Assembly: GCA_026413225.1 (NCBI GenBank)
Contig: CM048591.1
Span: 43,195,303-43,259,302, forward strand
Length of the DNA: 64,000 nucleotides
Source of the DNA: Otis tarda
Lineage: Eukaryota; Chordata; Aves; Otidiformes; Otididae
Reading direction: 5' to 3'
Under the pieces are notes generated by a model. That model had not been told where the DNA came from. It worked only from the letters and a program-made list of their open reading frames with translations, and made no database searches. A program made the position numbers and the translations under genes. Positions within the stretch are counted from its first letter, which is position 1, and every line of letters begins with the position of its first letter. This document shows positions 54,201 to 60,700 of this stretch, piece after piece.

Positions 54201-57200
54201 AGCTGCTTCACATCTTCTCTCTTTTTTTTTTCTGTTTTCCCCTACTTAAATACATTATCGCAGAGGCGTTATCATGGGACATTCTGCTACCAATTGGCTC
54301 GGTCTTGGCCAGCAGTGGGTCCGCCCTAGGCCCGGCCGAGTCCACTAAACAAAGGGGAGCAACTTCTAGCAGTTTCCTACAGAAGCTACCACCTTAGGCC
54401 CCCCCTCACTAACGAAACCAGAACAATGGGGCATCCACCACCTCTCTGGGCAACCTGTTCCACCACCCTCATTGTGAAAAAATTCTTTCTTGTATCTAGT
54501 CTTAATCTACCCTCTTTTAGCTTAAAACCATTACCCCTTGTCCTTTCACAACAGGCCCTGCTAAGGACTTTCTCCCCATCTTTCCTGTAGGCCCTCTTTA
54601 CGTACTCGAAGGCCACTATAAGGTCTCCCTGGAGCTTTCTCTTCTCCAGGCTGAACAGCCCCAACTCTCTCAGCCTGTCCTCCAGGAGAGGTGCTCCATG
54701 CCTCTGATCATCTTCATGGGCCTCCTCTGGACCCACTCCAACAGGTCCATGTCCTTCTTATGTTGGGGGCTCCAGAGCTGGATGCAGCACTGCAGTGGGG
54801 TTCTCACCAGCGCAGAGTAGAGGGGTAGAATCACCTCCCTTGCCCTGCTGGCCACGCTTCTTTGGATGCAGCCCAGGATGCGGTTGGCTTTCTGGGCTGC
54901 AAGTGTACATTGCCGGCTCATGTTGAGCTTCTTGTCCACCAGTACCCCCAAGTCCTTCTCCTCAGGGCTGTGTTTTCCTGTGCTGGTGCTCATGTCCTAC
55001 TCTCTCTCAAGGAGCTGGCCTGCTGTGCTCAGCCACTTGGAGCGGTGGCAGGTTGCAGGTGAGTTTATTTTTTTCTGTTTGTGTTGCTGTTATTTATGCT
55101 AACAGCATTACCCAAACTGCTGTGTGAAGCAAGGCCTACTGTGGACCTTGCCCTGGCCCCTGCCTTCAATATGGCTTTCCTGCCGTGGGTGCCATGAAAG
55201 TCCTGGAAAGCCCTCAGTTAGTTCCTAGTGAGAGACTTGAACCAGCTAAAAAGCAAAATTAAGACATGGCCAGTAATTAAAATGGTGCAGAGGAATATGT
55301 GCATAGAAGCTGCTATTCATTCCCCTAGGAGAAAGCCCAGCTTGTCACAGACAGGAGTCTCTCAGTCCTTTTGATTGCAGTTGTTGGAGGGGGTTGGTGA
55401 TGGGTGTTGTGTGGCTTTGTGGAGCTGCACTGTAACTTACGGCTGCGTTTTCACTACATTCAATTTCTTTCTCTTTTTGGTCTTGACTGTGAAATAAAGC
55501 AAACCTGAAAAATGCAGATGCTGCCGCCTACTAAGTTGCTATTATTTTTGGTAACTGAGACCACTCTTAGCAGCTGTAGCAGGTGGACTTCTCAACTGAA
55601 GGACACTGAGTTCAGATAGTACTGAAACATCACTTATTCCTGGGCTTAAATCTGGGATATATTGCATACCATTGCTTTTCACAGATTTTTGAACCTACAT
55701 TATAAATCAGAAGAGTTCAGCCCTCTGGCTTGAAAAGCTGTGCTTACACATCTGCAGGCAGCTGCACTCCCTGTGGCACCAAGTCCTGCGTTCTGGTCAT
55801 GTCCCCCACCTCCTGCTTTCATGCCCATTACCATCCCTGGTGCCTCCGCTGCACATGCTGCCCAGGCCAGACCGTACTCCCCCATAGCTTTCCCCATGCT
55901 ACAGCATCCTCCTTAGGCCAGAGGCTCACCTGGATCACCCAGAGCTCACTCTGGCTCTTTGAATTTGTGAAATATACTGTTTGTCTTGAAAATGTAACCT
56001 TTTTTTTTTTTTTAGTATTTCAATATAAAAAGCATCAATCCACGTCTTTTCACATTGCCTACGATGTATTTAAATACGCTTAGAATATTATTATGTTGCA
56101 ATTTTTTTTATCACAAATGCTTTCCTGCATCTACATTAAAAGATGTTAAGAAAGTCTGAAATCAAAGATCACTTTGTGTCTAACTCTGTGCAGATGTACA
56201 AGGAAAACAGAGAATGAATCCAAACCACTTTTCTTCTTTTTTTTCATGGTCAAACATGATATCATATCTGGCTCCTGGGTACTGTTGGCCCTTGCTGAAG
56301 CTAACCGAAGGGCTGTGTAGAGCATGTGGACTTCTGCCAGCAAGGGCACAGCAAAGTCCATACTCTGCAGAGCCTTGAAATAAACTCTTCTGCCTCAGTC
56401 ACAGGGTGCGGAGAAAATGTCGGTGTGAATACGTGTATCTCCACTACAGTTGCACAAAGTAGTGGCTGAATGCTTTCAGCTGAACCTTTTCAGTCGGAAA
56501 TTTGTTTCTTTGATTACATTCAAGCTTTTGTTGACTGCCACTACTGCCCTCCATTTTTCAACAGTTTCAAGCAGTTCTGAAAGACCTTTTATTCTTTTTG
56601 TTTTGACATTTTCTTTTTACTGGCTTTCTTGAACAGGAATGTATAGACACTGTTGACTACCTTCCTCTTCTAGGATCTCAGATCCAGGTCTAGTTCCCAG
56701 CAGTGCATATCAGAACAGTCCAAGTGATCCTTTCCATCACTGTAAATTTGGAATCACTTCAACTTTGGGAGCTGAGGCATTTCTTTGGCAGCATGCCTCT
56801 GATCATATCCAAAAAACATTGTAAGACAGAAAAGAATATCCACAGCATCGGGAGACCTCTATTTCTTATATGCTGCTTCAAATAGCATCACCAAACTTGG
56901 CAAGTAAATATGACTACCACACAGGAAAGTACTAGAAGTTTTTAACAGAACTTCTAGAGTGGCAGATTATTTCTGGAGTGTCAATGTGAAAATATTAATA
57001 CATGACACTAGTAAAATATACGTATTTTTTTTTAACCTGACTCTCCTTTCTTCACAGTGGGCTACTCAGTATGTGGGCTTTAAAAAACATACAGTCAAAA
57101 GAAGCCAAAATGGATGTGTTTATTATGAAGTAATCTGTGCTGTATTCTCCTCTTCTTTCTCTGGTCAGTTGTATGTCAGAGCTGTTACCTTCCATTTGTG

Positions 57201-57757
57201 TTTGTCTGATATTTCTTGTATTTTGGATGAGTAGGCATGTAATAATATATATGTTGTCTGACTGAAAGATTGTATCACTAAACCCAATGTTTCCAACTTC
57301 TATTTTTCAAGCTTCTCAGGAAAAAATGCTTCTGCATCCACTTCTCCACAGTATTACCTCTGATCACCATTTCTGATGCCTCCTTTGTATCTTGTATGAA
57401 GCCATTATGACATTAGAAAACATTTTTCTGGATCCTATATGTCTTGCCAATTTTCTGTGTTTTTTTTTTTCCTTAATGTATTTCTGAGAACAGAACTCAC
57501 TTCCCCGTCAGTTTATGAATTTTAAATCTAACTCAGGTTTTGTTAAAATATCTGTCTTGGATGTATTATCACAGCCAATTACTGACATTGAATTTGAAGC
57601 TTATGAATTTACATAAGGTTATTCAAGAAGGGAAAAAAAAAAAACAAAACCATACCTGATTAGTATGTACAGGTTTCTTATTTTGTGAATTCTTGACTCT
57701 CTGTGAATTGTCTCCGAGACCTTTCAGATTTATGATATCCACACCTCCGCTGTCATT
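18111..57757 (-). CDS. SLC28A3: SLC28A3: concentrative nucleoside transporter 3 (17 coding exons, first coding exon not found)
   Basis: Joined coding sequence, minus strand: 57757-57656, 52158-52076, 47748-47657, 46242-46053, 44057-43913, 41989-41876, 39545-39468, 33370-33290, 32251-32171, 31109-30984, 29841-29711, 28907-28739, 25940-25743, 23055-22974, 22124-22026, 20272-20149, 18225-18111. Every junction has AG/GT and the phases match, giving 669 residues plus TAA. The family signature [12 protein letters not shown], the GTTPVES loop, NIFVGQTES, GSVLGAY and ALCGFAN are all present. CNT3 imports purine and pyrimidine nucleosides and nucleoside drugs across the plasma membrane, coupled to Na+ and H+; the family is trimeric. 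The pairs G-Q (NIFVGQ) and S-V (GSVLG) sit where CNT1 has S-Q and S-L and CNT2 has G-M and T-V, so this reads as CNT3. The length falls about 20 residues short of the mammalian protein, which equals the missing N-terminal exon. Residue numbers in the exon entries count from the first visible residue. Confidence 0.94.
18226..20148. other. SLC28A3 last intron
   Basis: AT-rich intron with the CA-rich microsatellite at its 3' end (low coordinates), next to the last acceptor. T-rich and A-rich runs occur near 19620 and 20070. No transposon recognised. Confidence 0.7.
18279..18386. repeat. TA/CA-rich alternating purine-pyrimidine microsatellite
   Basis: Imperfect ATATATACATATAT followed by repeated ACAC, ACATGC and ACATAC units over about 105 bp. 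On the gene's strand it reads as TG-rich then TA-rich and ends about 55 nt before the last acceptor. It is interrupted, so it is not a simple (CA)n run. Confidence 0.85.
20149..20272 (-). CDS. SLC28A3: SLC28A3 coding exon: extracellular C-terminal region, residues 591-632
   Basis: Found by direct translation between the flanking exons. The acceptor is TTTACTTCACAG before GAATGCTG and the donor is CACCAG|GTATTG. It is 124 nt. It encodes a Cys-containing tail with [20 protein letters not shown] and VECCQQLF. The pattern C-x8-F-x2-T-x-F-P-x-N-x-T then CCQ-x-L matches the human CNT3 tail. The sequon NST is a likely N-glycosylation site. Confidence 0.94.
20273..22025. other. SLC28A3 intron
   Basis: No repeat family or second gene recognised. 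The intron is bounded by GTACCA (donor side) and CTTCACAG (acceptor side) on the minus strand. Confidence 0.7.
22026..22124 (-). CDS. SLC28A3: SLC28A3 coding exon: residues 558-591
   Basis: The acceptor is TTCCTAG before CGAGCATTG and the donor is GTGGCAG|GTACCA. It is 99 nt. It encodes [19 protein letters not shown] and the last membrane helix [14 protein letters not shown]. Human CNT3 has the same order, SMAPSRKRDIASGAVRALI then [14 protein letters not shown]. Confidence 0.97.
22974..23055 (-). CDS. SLC28A3: SLC28A3 coding exon: residues 531-558
   Basis: The acceptor is TTTTCCAG before GTTCGCTC and the donor is GGCCTGA|GTAAGA. It is 82 nt. It encodes [20 protein letters not shown] and GLVIGGL. 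ALCGFAN carries the Cys that corresponds to Cys561 of human CNT3 in the penultimate core helix. The split Thr codon is finished in the next exon. Confidence 0.98.
23056..25742. other. SLC28A3 intron
   Basis: No transposon recognised. It holds A-rich stretches near 24450 and 25690. The short open frames near 25100-25470 overlap on both strands and lack family features. The neighbouring 849-bp intron at 22125-22973 also shows nothing. Confidence 0.65.
25743..25940 (-). CDS. SLC28A3: SLC28A3 coding exon: CNT signature, residues 465-530
   Basis: The acceptor is TATTTTGCAG before AACATTTG and the donor is ATGACT|GTAAGT. It is 198 nt, phase 0. It encodes [18 protein letters not shown], then [22 protein letters not shown]-x-K-x3-N-E-F-V-A-Y is the CNT family signature, whose Asn and Glu line the second substrate hairpin. 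A solo LTR lies 225 bp upstream of the acceptor, antisense to the gene. Confidence 0.98.
26160..26164. repeat. Target-site duplication, left copy (CAAAG)
   Basis: CAAAG directly before the TGTTCTGG start of the LTR. The identical CAAAG follows its end at 27303-27307. A 5-bp duplication is typical of ERVL-class insertions. Confidence 0.9.
26290..26342 (+). promoter_or_regulatory. LTR promoter-like elements: CCAAT and TATTTAAG
   Basis: CCAAT at 26290-26294 and TATTTAAG at about 26335-26342 are spaced 40-45 bp apart inside the LTR. The copy at 53294-54425 keeps both on its own sense strand (CCAATTGG near 54290, TATTTAAG near 54246). Promoter function is inferred. Confidence 0.55.
27114..27119 (+). 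terminator. LTR poly(A) signal AATAAA
   Basis: AATAAA about 780 bp downstream of the TATA-like element within the LTR. The counterpart in the other copy is TTTATT at 53476-53481 on the plus strand. It fixes the sense direction of the LTR. Confidence 0.6.
27303..27307. repeat. Target-site duplication, right copy (CAAAG)
   Basis: Identical to 26160-26164 and immediately after the terminal CA of the LTR. Confidence 0.9.
27308..28738. other. SLC28A3 intron remainder beside the solo LTR
   Basis: Unique-looking sequence between the LTR and the exon at 28739, with A-rich runs near 28617-28645. No additional element recognised. Confidence 0.6.
28739..28907 (-). CDS. SLC28A3: SLC28A3 coding exon: residues 408-464
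   Basis: The acceptor is GATAAAG before TGAATCAAAC, preceded by a T10 tract about 9 nt upstream, and the donor is TTTGAG|GTATGG. It is 169 nt. It encodes [14 protein letters not shown], the helix [20 protein letters not shown] and [24 protein letters not shown].xxGA and ALSW.G are family-invariant. Confidence 0.97.
28908..29710. other. SLC28A3 intron
   Basis: 803 bp with nothing recognised beyond the splice signals. The next introns, 29842-30983, 31110-32170 and 32252-33289, are alike: short, AT-rich and without recognised repeats. Confidence 0.65.
29711..29841 (-). CDS. SLC28A3: SLC28A3 coding exon: residues 365-408
   Basis: This exon has no long open frame of its own; I found it by translating the minus strand between its neighbours. 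The acceptor is TTCTAG before GTTTCTGCC and the donor is AAAAAG|GTAAGC. It is 131 nt. It encodes [18 protein letters not shown], then KLFWPETEK and a basic loop ([10 protein letters not shown]). The order matches [28 protein letters not shown] of human CNT3, with VTS in place of AAA. Confidence 0.96.
30984..31109 (-). CDS. SLC28A3: SLC28A3 coding exon: residues 323-364
   Basis: The acceptor is TTCCAG before ACGGAGTC and the donor is TTTGGG|GTAAGA. It is 126 nt, phase 0. It encodes [21 protein letters not shown], then [21 protein letters not shown]. This is one of the most conserved CNT blocks. The S-V pair in GSVLG matches CNT3; CNT2 has T-V and CNT1 has S-L. Confidence 0.98.
32171..32251 (-). 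CDS. SLC28A3: SLC28A3 coding exon: substrate-site hairpin, residues 296-322
   Basis: The acceptor is ATTTTAG before GTTGGTTGG and the donor is GGACAG|GTAAGT. It is 81 nt, phase 0. It encodes [22 protein letters not shown] and NIFVGQ. The Glu in PVES aligns with the conserved Glu of the first substrate/Na+ hairpin. The G-Q pair at the end is the CNT3 form at the position that separates purine from pyrimidine selectivity among the human CNTs. Confidence 0.97.
33290..33370 (-). CDS. SLC28A3: SLC28A3 coding exon: residues 269-295
   Basis: The acceptor is CCAAATCAG before GTCCTGCC and the donor is GGAAAG|GTATGA. It is 81 nt, phase 0. It encodes [11 protein letters not shown] followed by [13 protein letters not shown], the helix before the substrate hairpin. 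LYHVG is the CNT1-like form; human CNT3 has LYYLG here. Confidence 0.96.
34232..34263. repeat. Short tandem repeat, 10-bp unit (about 3 copies)
   Basis: TATGCTAGTA repeated three times in exact register. It is the kind of short array that often varies in copy number. Confidence 0.9.
35553..36337 (+). pseudogene. Possible retrocopy or transcript 3' end (AATAAA and A-run)
   Basis: A 159-codon plus-strand open frame (35553-36032) in a GC-rich patch is followed by AATAAA at 36298-36303 and an A12 run at 36326-36337. That is the signal-to-tail distance of an mRNA 3' end. The product matches no family I know, and an opposing open frame overlaps it. It could equally be an antisense non-coding transcript or chance. 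Confidence 0.22.
39468..39545 (-). CDS. SLC28A3: SLC28A3 coding exon: residues 243-268
   Basis: The acceptor is TCCCTAG before ACTTTTCTGG and the donor is TTTAAG|GTAAGA. It is 78 nt, phase 0. It encodes [18 protein letters not shown] and DHFFAFK, matching the FLEYTDAGASFVFGEKYKDHFFAFK block that precedes the transport core in CNT3. Confidence 0.97.
39546..40865. other. SLC28A3 intron, proximal part
   Basis: Contains an old duplication (39854-39951 and 40000-40096) and otherwise unrecognised sequence up to the CR1 copy that follows. Confidence 0.6.
39854..40096. repeat. Imperfect direct duplication, about 97-bp units offset by 146 bp
   Basis: Both units start GTGGTGCATTT, share ATGCAA(A/T), CAGTTTAAAATGGAGAT or AGTTTAAAATGGAGAT, then TAATGG or TAATAG, and end (A/C)(A)GGAGT. 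Point differences and small indels are spread throughout, so the duplication is old. Confidence 0.75.
40866..41782 (+). mobile_element. CR1 LINE with internal deletion of the RT domain
   Basis: The first part (about 40866-41338) matches the region before RT. In one frame it reads [13 protein letters not shown] and ends in [13 protein letters not shown]. It then jumps at about 41340 to the C-terminal part: [20 protein letters not shown], the [10 protein letters not shown] block and [10 protein letters not shown]. It ends with the CR1 3' terminus, GATCTTGGAGGTC...TTCCAACCTTAAAGATTCTATG, near 41780. The whole RT catalytic region is absent. It lies about 95 bp from the donor of the exon at 41876, antisense to SLC28A3. 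Confidence 0.92.
41876..41989 (-). CDS. SLC28A3: SLC28A3 coding exon: residues 205-242
   Basis: The acceptor is CGTCTAG before GTTGCTTGG and the donor is CCAG|GTAAAC. It is 114 nt, phase 0 on both sides. It encodes [10 protein letters not shown], a hydrophobic helix ([12 protein letters not shown]) and the amphipathic loop [12 protein letters not shown]. These match the WRPV...[13 protein letters not shown] block of CNT3. A CR1 3' end lies about 95 bp beyond the donor, in the following intron. Confidence 0.97.
41990..43100. other. SLC28A3 intron
   Basis: An A15 tract lies near 42367. Otherwise there is no recognised feature before the CR1 copy at 43101. The remainder of this intron, about 43366-43912, is also blank. 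Confidence 0.6.
43101..43365 (-). mobile_element. CR1 LINE 3' fragment
   Basis: About 265 bp in reverse: AATCATAGAATAGTTTGGG, TTGGAAGGGACC, CCCCCTGCAAGGAGCAGAG, the AACTAGATCAGGTTGCTCAG block and GGGCAACCTGTTCCAGTGTTC. It is 5'-truncated and in the same orientation as SLC28A3, within an intron. Confidence 0.93.
43913..44057 (-). CDS. SLC28A3: SLC28A3 coding exon: membrane segments, residues 156-204
   Basis: The acceptor is ATTTCCCTAG before GGTGTTGTG and the donor is CCAGA|GTGAGT. It is 145 nt. It encodes two hydrophobic helices around the conserved LIFDTAK...QLISFGGL stretch and ends in FSKYPTR, which matches the FDTAK / VSFGGL / FSKYPTR order of human CNT3. Confidence 0.97.
44058..46052. 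other. SLC28A3 intron
   Basis: 2.0 kb with no recognised repeat or gene. Short open frames on both strands have no family features. The next intron, 46243-47656, is likewise blank apart from a T19 run near 47552. Confidence 0.6.
46053..46242 (-). CDS. SLC28A3: SLC28A3 coding exon: first membrane segments, residues 93-156
   Basis: The acceptor is TCTGTGACAG before CATACTTGG and the donor is AAATG|GTAAAT. It is 190 nt, entered in phase 1 and left in phase 2. It encodes a hydrophobic helix with the family motif [14 protein letters not shown], a second helix ([15 protein letters not shown]) and a loop ending in WFWLKW. The ILNFQRAL motif is near-invariant in vertebrate CNTs. Confidence 0.97.
47657..47748 (-). 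CDS. SLC28A3: SLC28A3 coding exon: juxtamembrane block and start of first membrane segment, residues 62-93
   Basis: The acceptor is TTTCCTAG before GTATTTAGAAAAG and the donor is ACAG|GTAACAG. It is 92 nt. It encodes the conserved [18 protein letters not shown] block, corresponding to the Cys- and Lys-rich region before the membrane domain of human CNT3, then the first hydrophobic residues ([10 protein letters not shown]). A CR1 copy starts 221 bp upstream of the acceptor in the preceding intron. Confidence 0.95.
47969..48541 (-). mobile_element. CR1 LINE 3' fragment, about 570 bp, with C-terminal ORF2 remnant
   Basis: Starts with the 3' tail repeat (ATCATAGAATCATAGAAT) and GGTTGGAAGGGACC. 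The minus strand then keeps an open frame of about 110 codons: [39 protein letters not shown], then [18 protein letters not shown]. These are the end of the CR1 ORF2 protein. It is 5'-truncated at about 48541 and lies in an SLC28A3 intron, same strand. Confidence 0.95.
48542..52075. other. SLC28A3 intron, remaining 3.5 kb
   Basis: AT-rich with a short GGTGATGTG / TATGTG simple repeat at about 49137-49185 and an A12 run near 50749. No gene or transposon recognised. Confidence 0.55.
52076..52158 (-). CDS. SLC28A3: SLC28A3 coding exon: acidic N-terminal segment, residues 35-62
   Basis: The acceptor is TTTTCCAG before GAGAATGAAG and the donor is AAAGG|GTAATG. It is 83 nt and ends in phase 2. The peptide starts [11 protein letters not shown] and ends in QPHLKG, strongly acidic with a closing Lys-Gly, which matches the acidic stretch ending in KG before the first conserved block of CNT3. 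The last codon is completed by the next exon (GG|G). Confidence 0.87.
52159..53133. other. SLC28A3 intron, part before the nested CR1/LTR
   Basis: Unique-looking sequence. Overlapping open frames at 52735-53153 on both strands carry no known motif. Confidence 0.5.
53289..53293. repeat. Target-site duplication, left copy (ATGGG)
   Basis: ATGGG from the CR1 consensus, directly before the TGTCGTAG end of the LTR. The same ATGGG is at 54426-54430. Confidence 0.92.
53294..54425 (-). mobile_element. Solo LTR, same family as 26165-27302, 1132 bp
   Basis: Read on the plus strand it runs TGTCGTAG to CCAGAACA, the reverse complement of the ends at 26165-27302, and is flanked by a perfect ATGGG duplication. 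Shared blocks include the poly(A) signal (TTTATT at 53476-53481, plus strand), the GC-rich repeat middle and the CCAAT/TATTTAAG pair. There is no internal region. It lies inside a CR1 copy, so it is younger than that CR1. Its sense direction is minus, the same as SLC28A3. Confidence 0.94.
54426..54430. repeat. Target-site duplication, right copy (ATGGG)
   Basis: Follows the terminal CA of the LTR and is continuous with the CR1 sequence GCATCCACC. Confidence 0.92.
54981..57655. other. SLC28A3 intron, part after the nested CR1/LTR
   Basis: No further transposon recognised. T-rich runs lie near 56000 and 57465. The open frame at 55730-56083 overlaps one on the other strand and has no known motif. 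Confidence 0.55.
57656..57757 (-). CDS. SLC28A3: SLC28A3 coding exon: N-terminal cytoplasmic tail, residues 1-34
   Basis: The acceptor is CCCCAG before AATGAC and the donor is CAG|GTATGG. It is 102 nt, phase 0 on both sides, and encodes a polar segment from NDSGGVD to PVHTNQ rich in Asn, Lys and Gln. It occupies the place of the variable N-terminal exon of human CNT3 that follows the residues GFQ. Sequence identity here is low, as is usual for this tail. The assignment rests on splice sites, phase and position, so it is less certain than the membrane exons. Confidence 0.8.
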
Positions 57758-60700
57758 CTGGGGCATGACAAGACCAGAAATTGTATCAGTTCAAATCAAA
57801 AGCTGAAAGCCTTTCTCATGTGCTGTAAGAACTGATTTATACCCTGATGCCTGTGCTTTCATATTTCACTTTACTAGTATGAGGAGCCAGTAGCTCAGTG
57901 TACAGAGCTTGAGTGTTCAAGTCTCTGCACTGTTACACAACGCTGAGGCAGTCACAGACGGTGCTCAACTAATGTAAATCTGTTTCCTTGACCCAAACTC
58001 GCATATCCTCCTGCTGCTGCCCTTTGCCTCAGGACTGGTTCAACAAGTTTACAAAAATCCAGCCCTTCTCCTTGCCAAGGGCAAAACAGCCTATCTGGGC
58101 CTTCCCCAGGTTGTTAGTACCTTTGCTTCAGTAAATTTGCTCCTTATGCATATGCAGTAAATATGTATTTTTTTTAAATACGTATTTCTATTGCTCTTGG
58201 AATAAAACAGTCAGAGTATCTTTAAACAGAGCAGTTAGCTTTACTACATTAATTCTCTTTGGTATATGTTTTATCACAGTGTCCTGAGAGTTGAAGATAG
58301 CCATAACCAGCTCCATTATTTCTACTTTTATTTTTAATTCTGAAGTTGAGTTTTCTTGTTTCTTAAAGTTTTGAAGGGTACATTATTTCTTACTAATGAT
58401 CCTTGAAGGGCTGGTTCTTATTTTGGTTTTGTAAGAAACCTGCTTAAACAAAGTGTCAGATAACTTGTATCCGCAATTAATGTAGATGTTTTATATTTCA
58501 GTGGTTTCTTATGTAGCAGTTATGGTATGATCAATTCACTGCATGAAGTGTCTCATTATTTGTATGGTAATAGACACAGTAAATTAGTATCTACGTTTAG
58601 CCTTCTAAGAAAATTATCATTTCCAAAAGAACAATAAAAAATAAGCTTAATCATAGTAAATGATGATAAAGGCAGGAGTAAGTAGTACTACCAGACATAG
58701 ATTAAACTTTGCCTTTTGGTGGAAACATGACCTTAGAAGCAACCAGAACACTCTTCAGTAACATATTTTCCTTAAAGATAATCTGCCTCTGAACTTCACC
58801 AAAAAATCCATTTCGGTAAAAGTGTTTCTGGAAACTTGTATGTCTGGGGGAAGAGAAGGGAGTAGCAAGAAGCTGTTGATAGGCTTGCTATGGCTCTGAT
58901 AAAGCAGATGCCAATACATCAGTTCCCTTCCTTCTAAGATAAGATTGTCTTTGCATTCCCTTAAGAGGGAGGTATTTCTTTCCCAAAAAGCACTTCTGTT
59001 ATTCATTTGCCTTCTAACCATGCTGGCTTAGGAGTTTGCCATAGATGCCCCTGCAGTTGACAATAAAAACCTCTACTGAACACTCCATACAGGGCAAAAA
59101 AAACCCCAAACAGTATCACAGAAAGCAGTCCTTAACTGTAGCATTGAGGTATAATATATTAAAAATACTATACAGGACAGCACAGTGAGGTCAAAGTGGT
59201 ACAGTTCTGTAACTGACACACACCCGCCTGTGGATAGTCTCTTTGAAGATTTCTATACTTGTTGCTGAGGAAGAAAAAGCAGAGATTTCTTAGGACTTTT
59301 GTCAGCCAACATATGAAAAACAGTAAGCATAAGAATTGGTGTCTACAAGCAACAGAAGTATAGAATAATTTGCGTTGGAAGAAACCTCTAGAAGTCACTT
59401 TGTCCAACCCACTGCTCAACTGCAATAATTACGTAAGAGTTTCATTTATAGAGTAATTAAAATATATGAATGTATGAGTAATGTAACAGAAAACTAGTAA
59501 GAACATCACATGATTGCTGGAACTCTAAACAGCCCGCACTGTGGAATGATAGATTTGTGATATTTTCTGCAAGCATAAAAAAGCACTAATTTCAGCTGAT
59601 TGTACCACATTTCTGGCATATTCCATATTCAGTAGAAACTGTTTCATTGCTATTGATAACAAGTCTACTTCAGTAAGAGACTACTTCTGTTGACTAGAAC
59701 AGTCTTTGAATGAGTGCCATGAAGCTGAGGAATATTTCTCAGCTGATTATTCAAGTATAACCTTTTCTTCTTCCTCCCCTTTATAGAATTTCTTAAATCT
59801 ATTTCTTAAATAACATGTTATTTAACCCTACCCCTTGAAGAAAAATAATTATTTTTAATTTAGCATAAGAGTAGTAATATTCAAGGGACAAATAAAAGTG
59901 CTTATTCCTTTTTCCTGTTTGCTTAGAGTCTTTTTGAGTTTGCTGAAGGAACTAATGACCAAAATGTTGATTTGCCTGTTGCAGATTGCTACCTAAGTAC
60001 CCAGCATGGACAGAAAAGCTTCTACCTCATTTGCTCAGTATCCTTTTCCATCTTCCTGGAAATGTATGCAGAACAAAACATTGCAGCAGAAAATAGGAGC
60101 TCAAGCCTTAGGGATGACAGCCAGCACAGCCCTCTTACAAGCACAGGCCAGATCCAGCAACACGCCAAGTCACTGCTGAACCTACTCAGTCTGTAGTGAC
60201 ATAAGGAAGTGGGAAATTAAAACAAAATTAGAGGAGCTTGGATGGACAAATTCTCTTCCTTTTAGGCCACACATGTAGCATTACAGAGTTGATCCATCTA
60301 CTTTGAATGCTGATGGTATGAAAAGTGTTACGTGGTTGTGCTCCTGCTTTCACACTCTGATGTACTTTTACTGATTGGAATTTCCTGCTTGTAAAATATT
60401 TGATTAACTGGCAAGGGCTCGGAGCTATGTCCTCCCTGCCTTTGGAGGGAGGATTGGTTTTGGGAGGAGTAACTTCTATCAGCTGTGCTGTTAACAGCAG
60501 CACACACTCAACGATAGGTGATGGAAAAAGATTGGCTGTCAGAGCATCCAGGCAGCTGCTTAAACTGTTTATGGTTTAAGGGGGGTCATTACATTAGCTA
60601 TGGAGATTAGAATCAGGGTACTTAAGGAACGCAGTGGAAAACAGATGCGTCAAAGGCAAATGTTTTCTGTTACCATGTTGGATTTCATAGGATTTCAAAT

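Larger units (their letters stand above)
53134..54980 (-). mobile_element. CR1 LINE copy split by a solo LTR (CR1 parts 53134-53293 and 54426-54980)
   Basis: The low-coordinate part carries the 3' tail (four ATCATAGA units at 53134-53162) and GGTTGGAAGGGACC. The high-coordinate part resumes at GGGGCATCCACCACCTCTCT, exactly where the first stops. It carries the end of ORF2 in reverse: [35 protein letters not shown] and [18 protein letters not shown]. Frame breaks show it is dead. The element is about 715 bp without the LTR. Confidence 0.95.

Noticed and set aside
18111..57757. The gene being SLC28A1 or SLC28A2
   Set aside because: The NIFVGQTES and GSVLGAY pairs, the KYPTR block, HFFAFK, FWPETEK and the C-terminal GCC...FNC all follow CNT3. 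CNT1 and CNT2 differ at these places.
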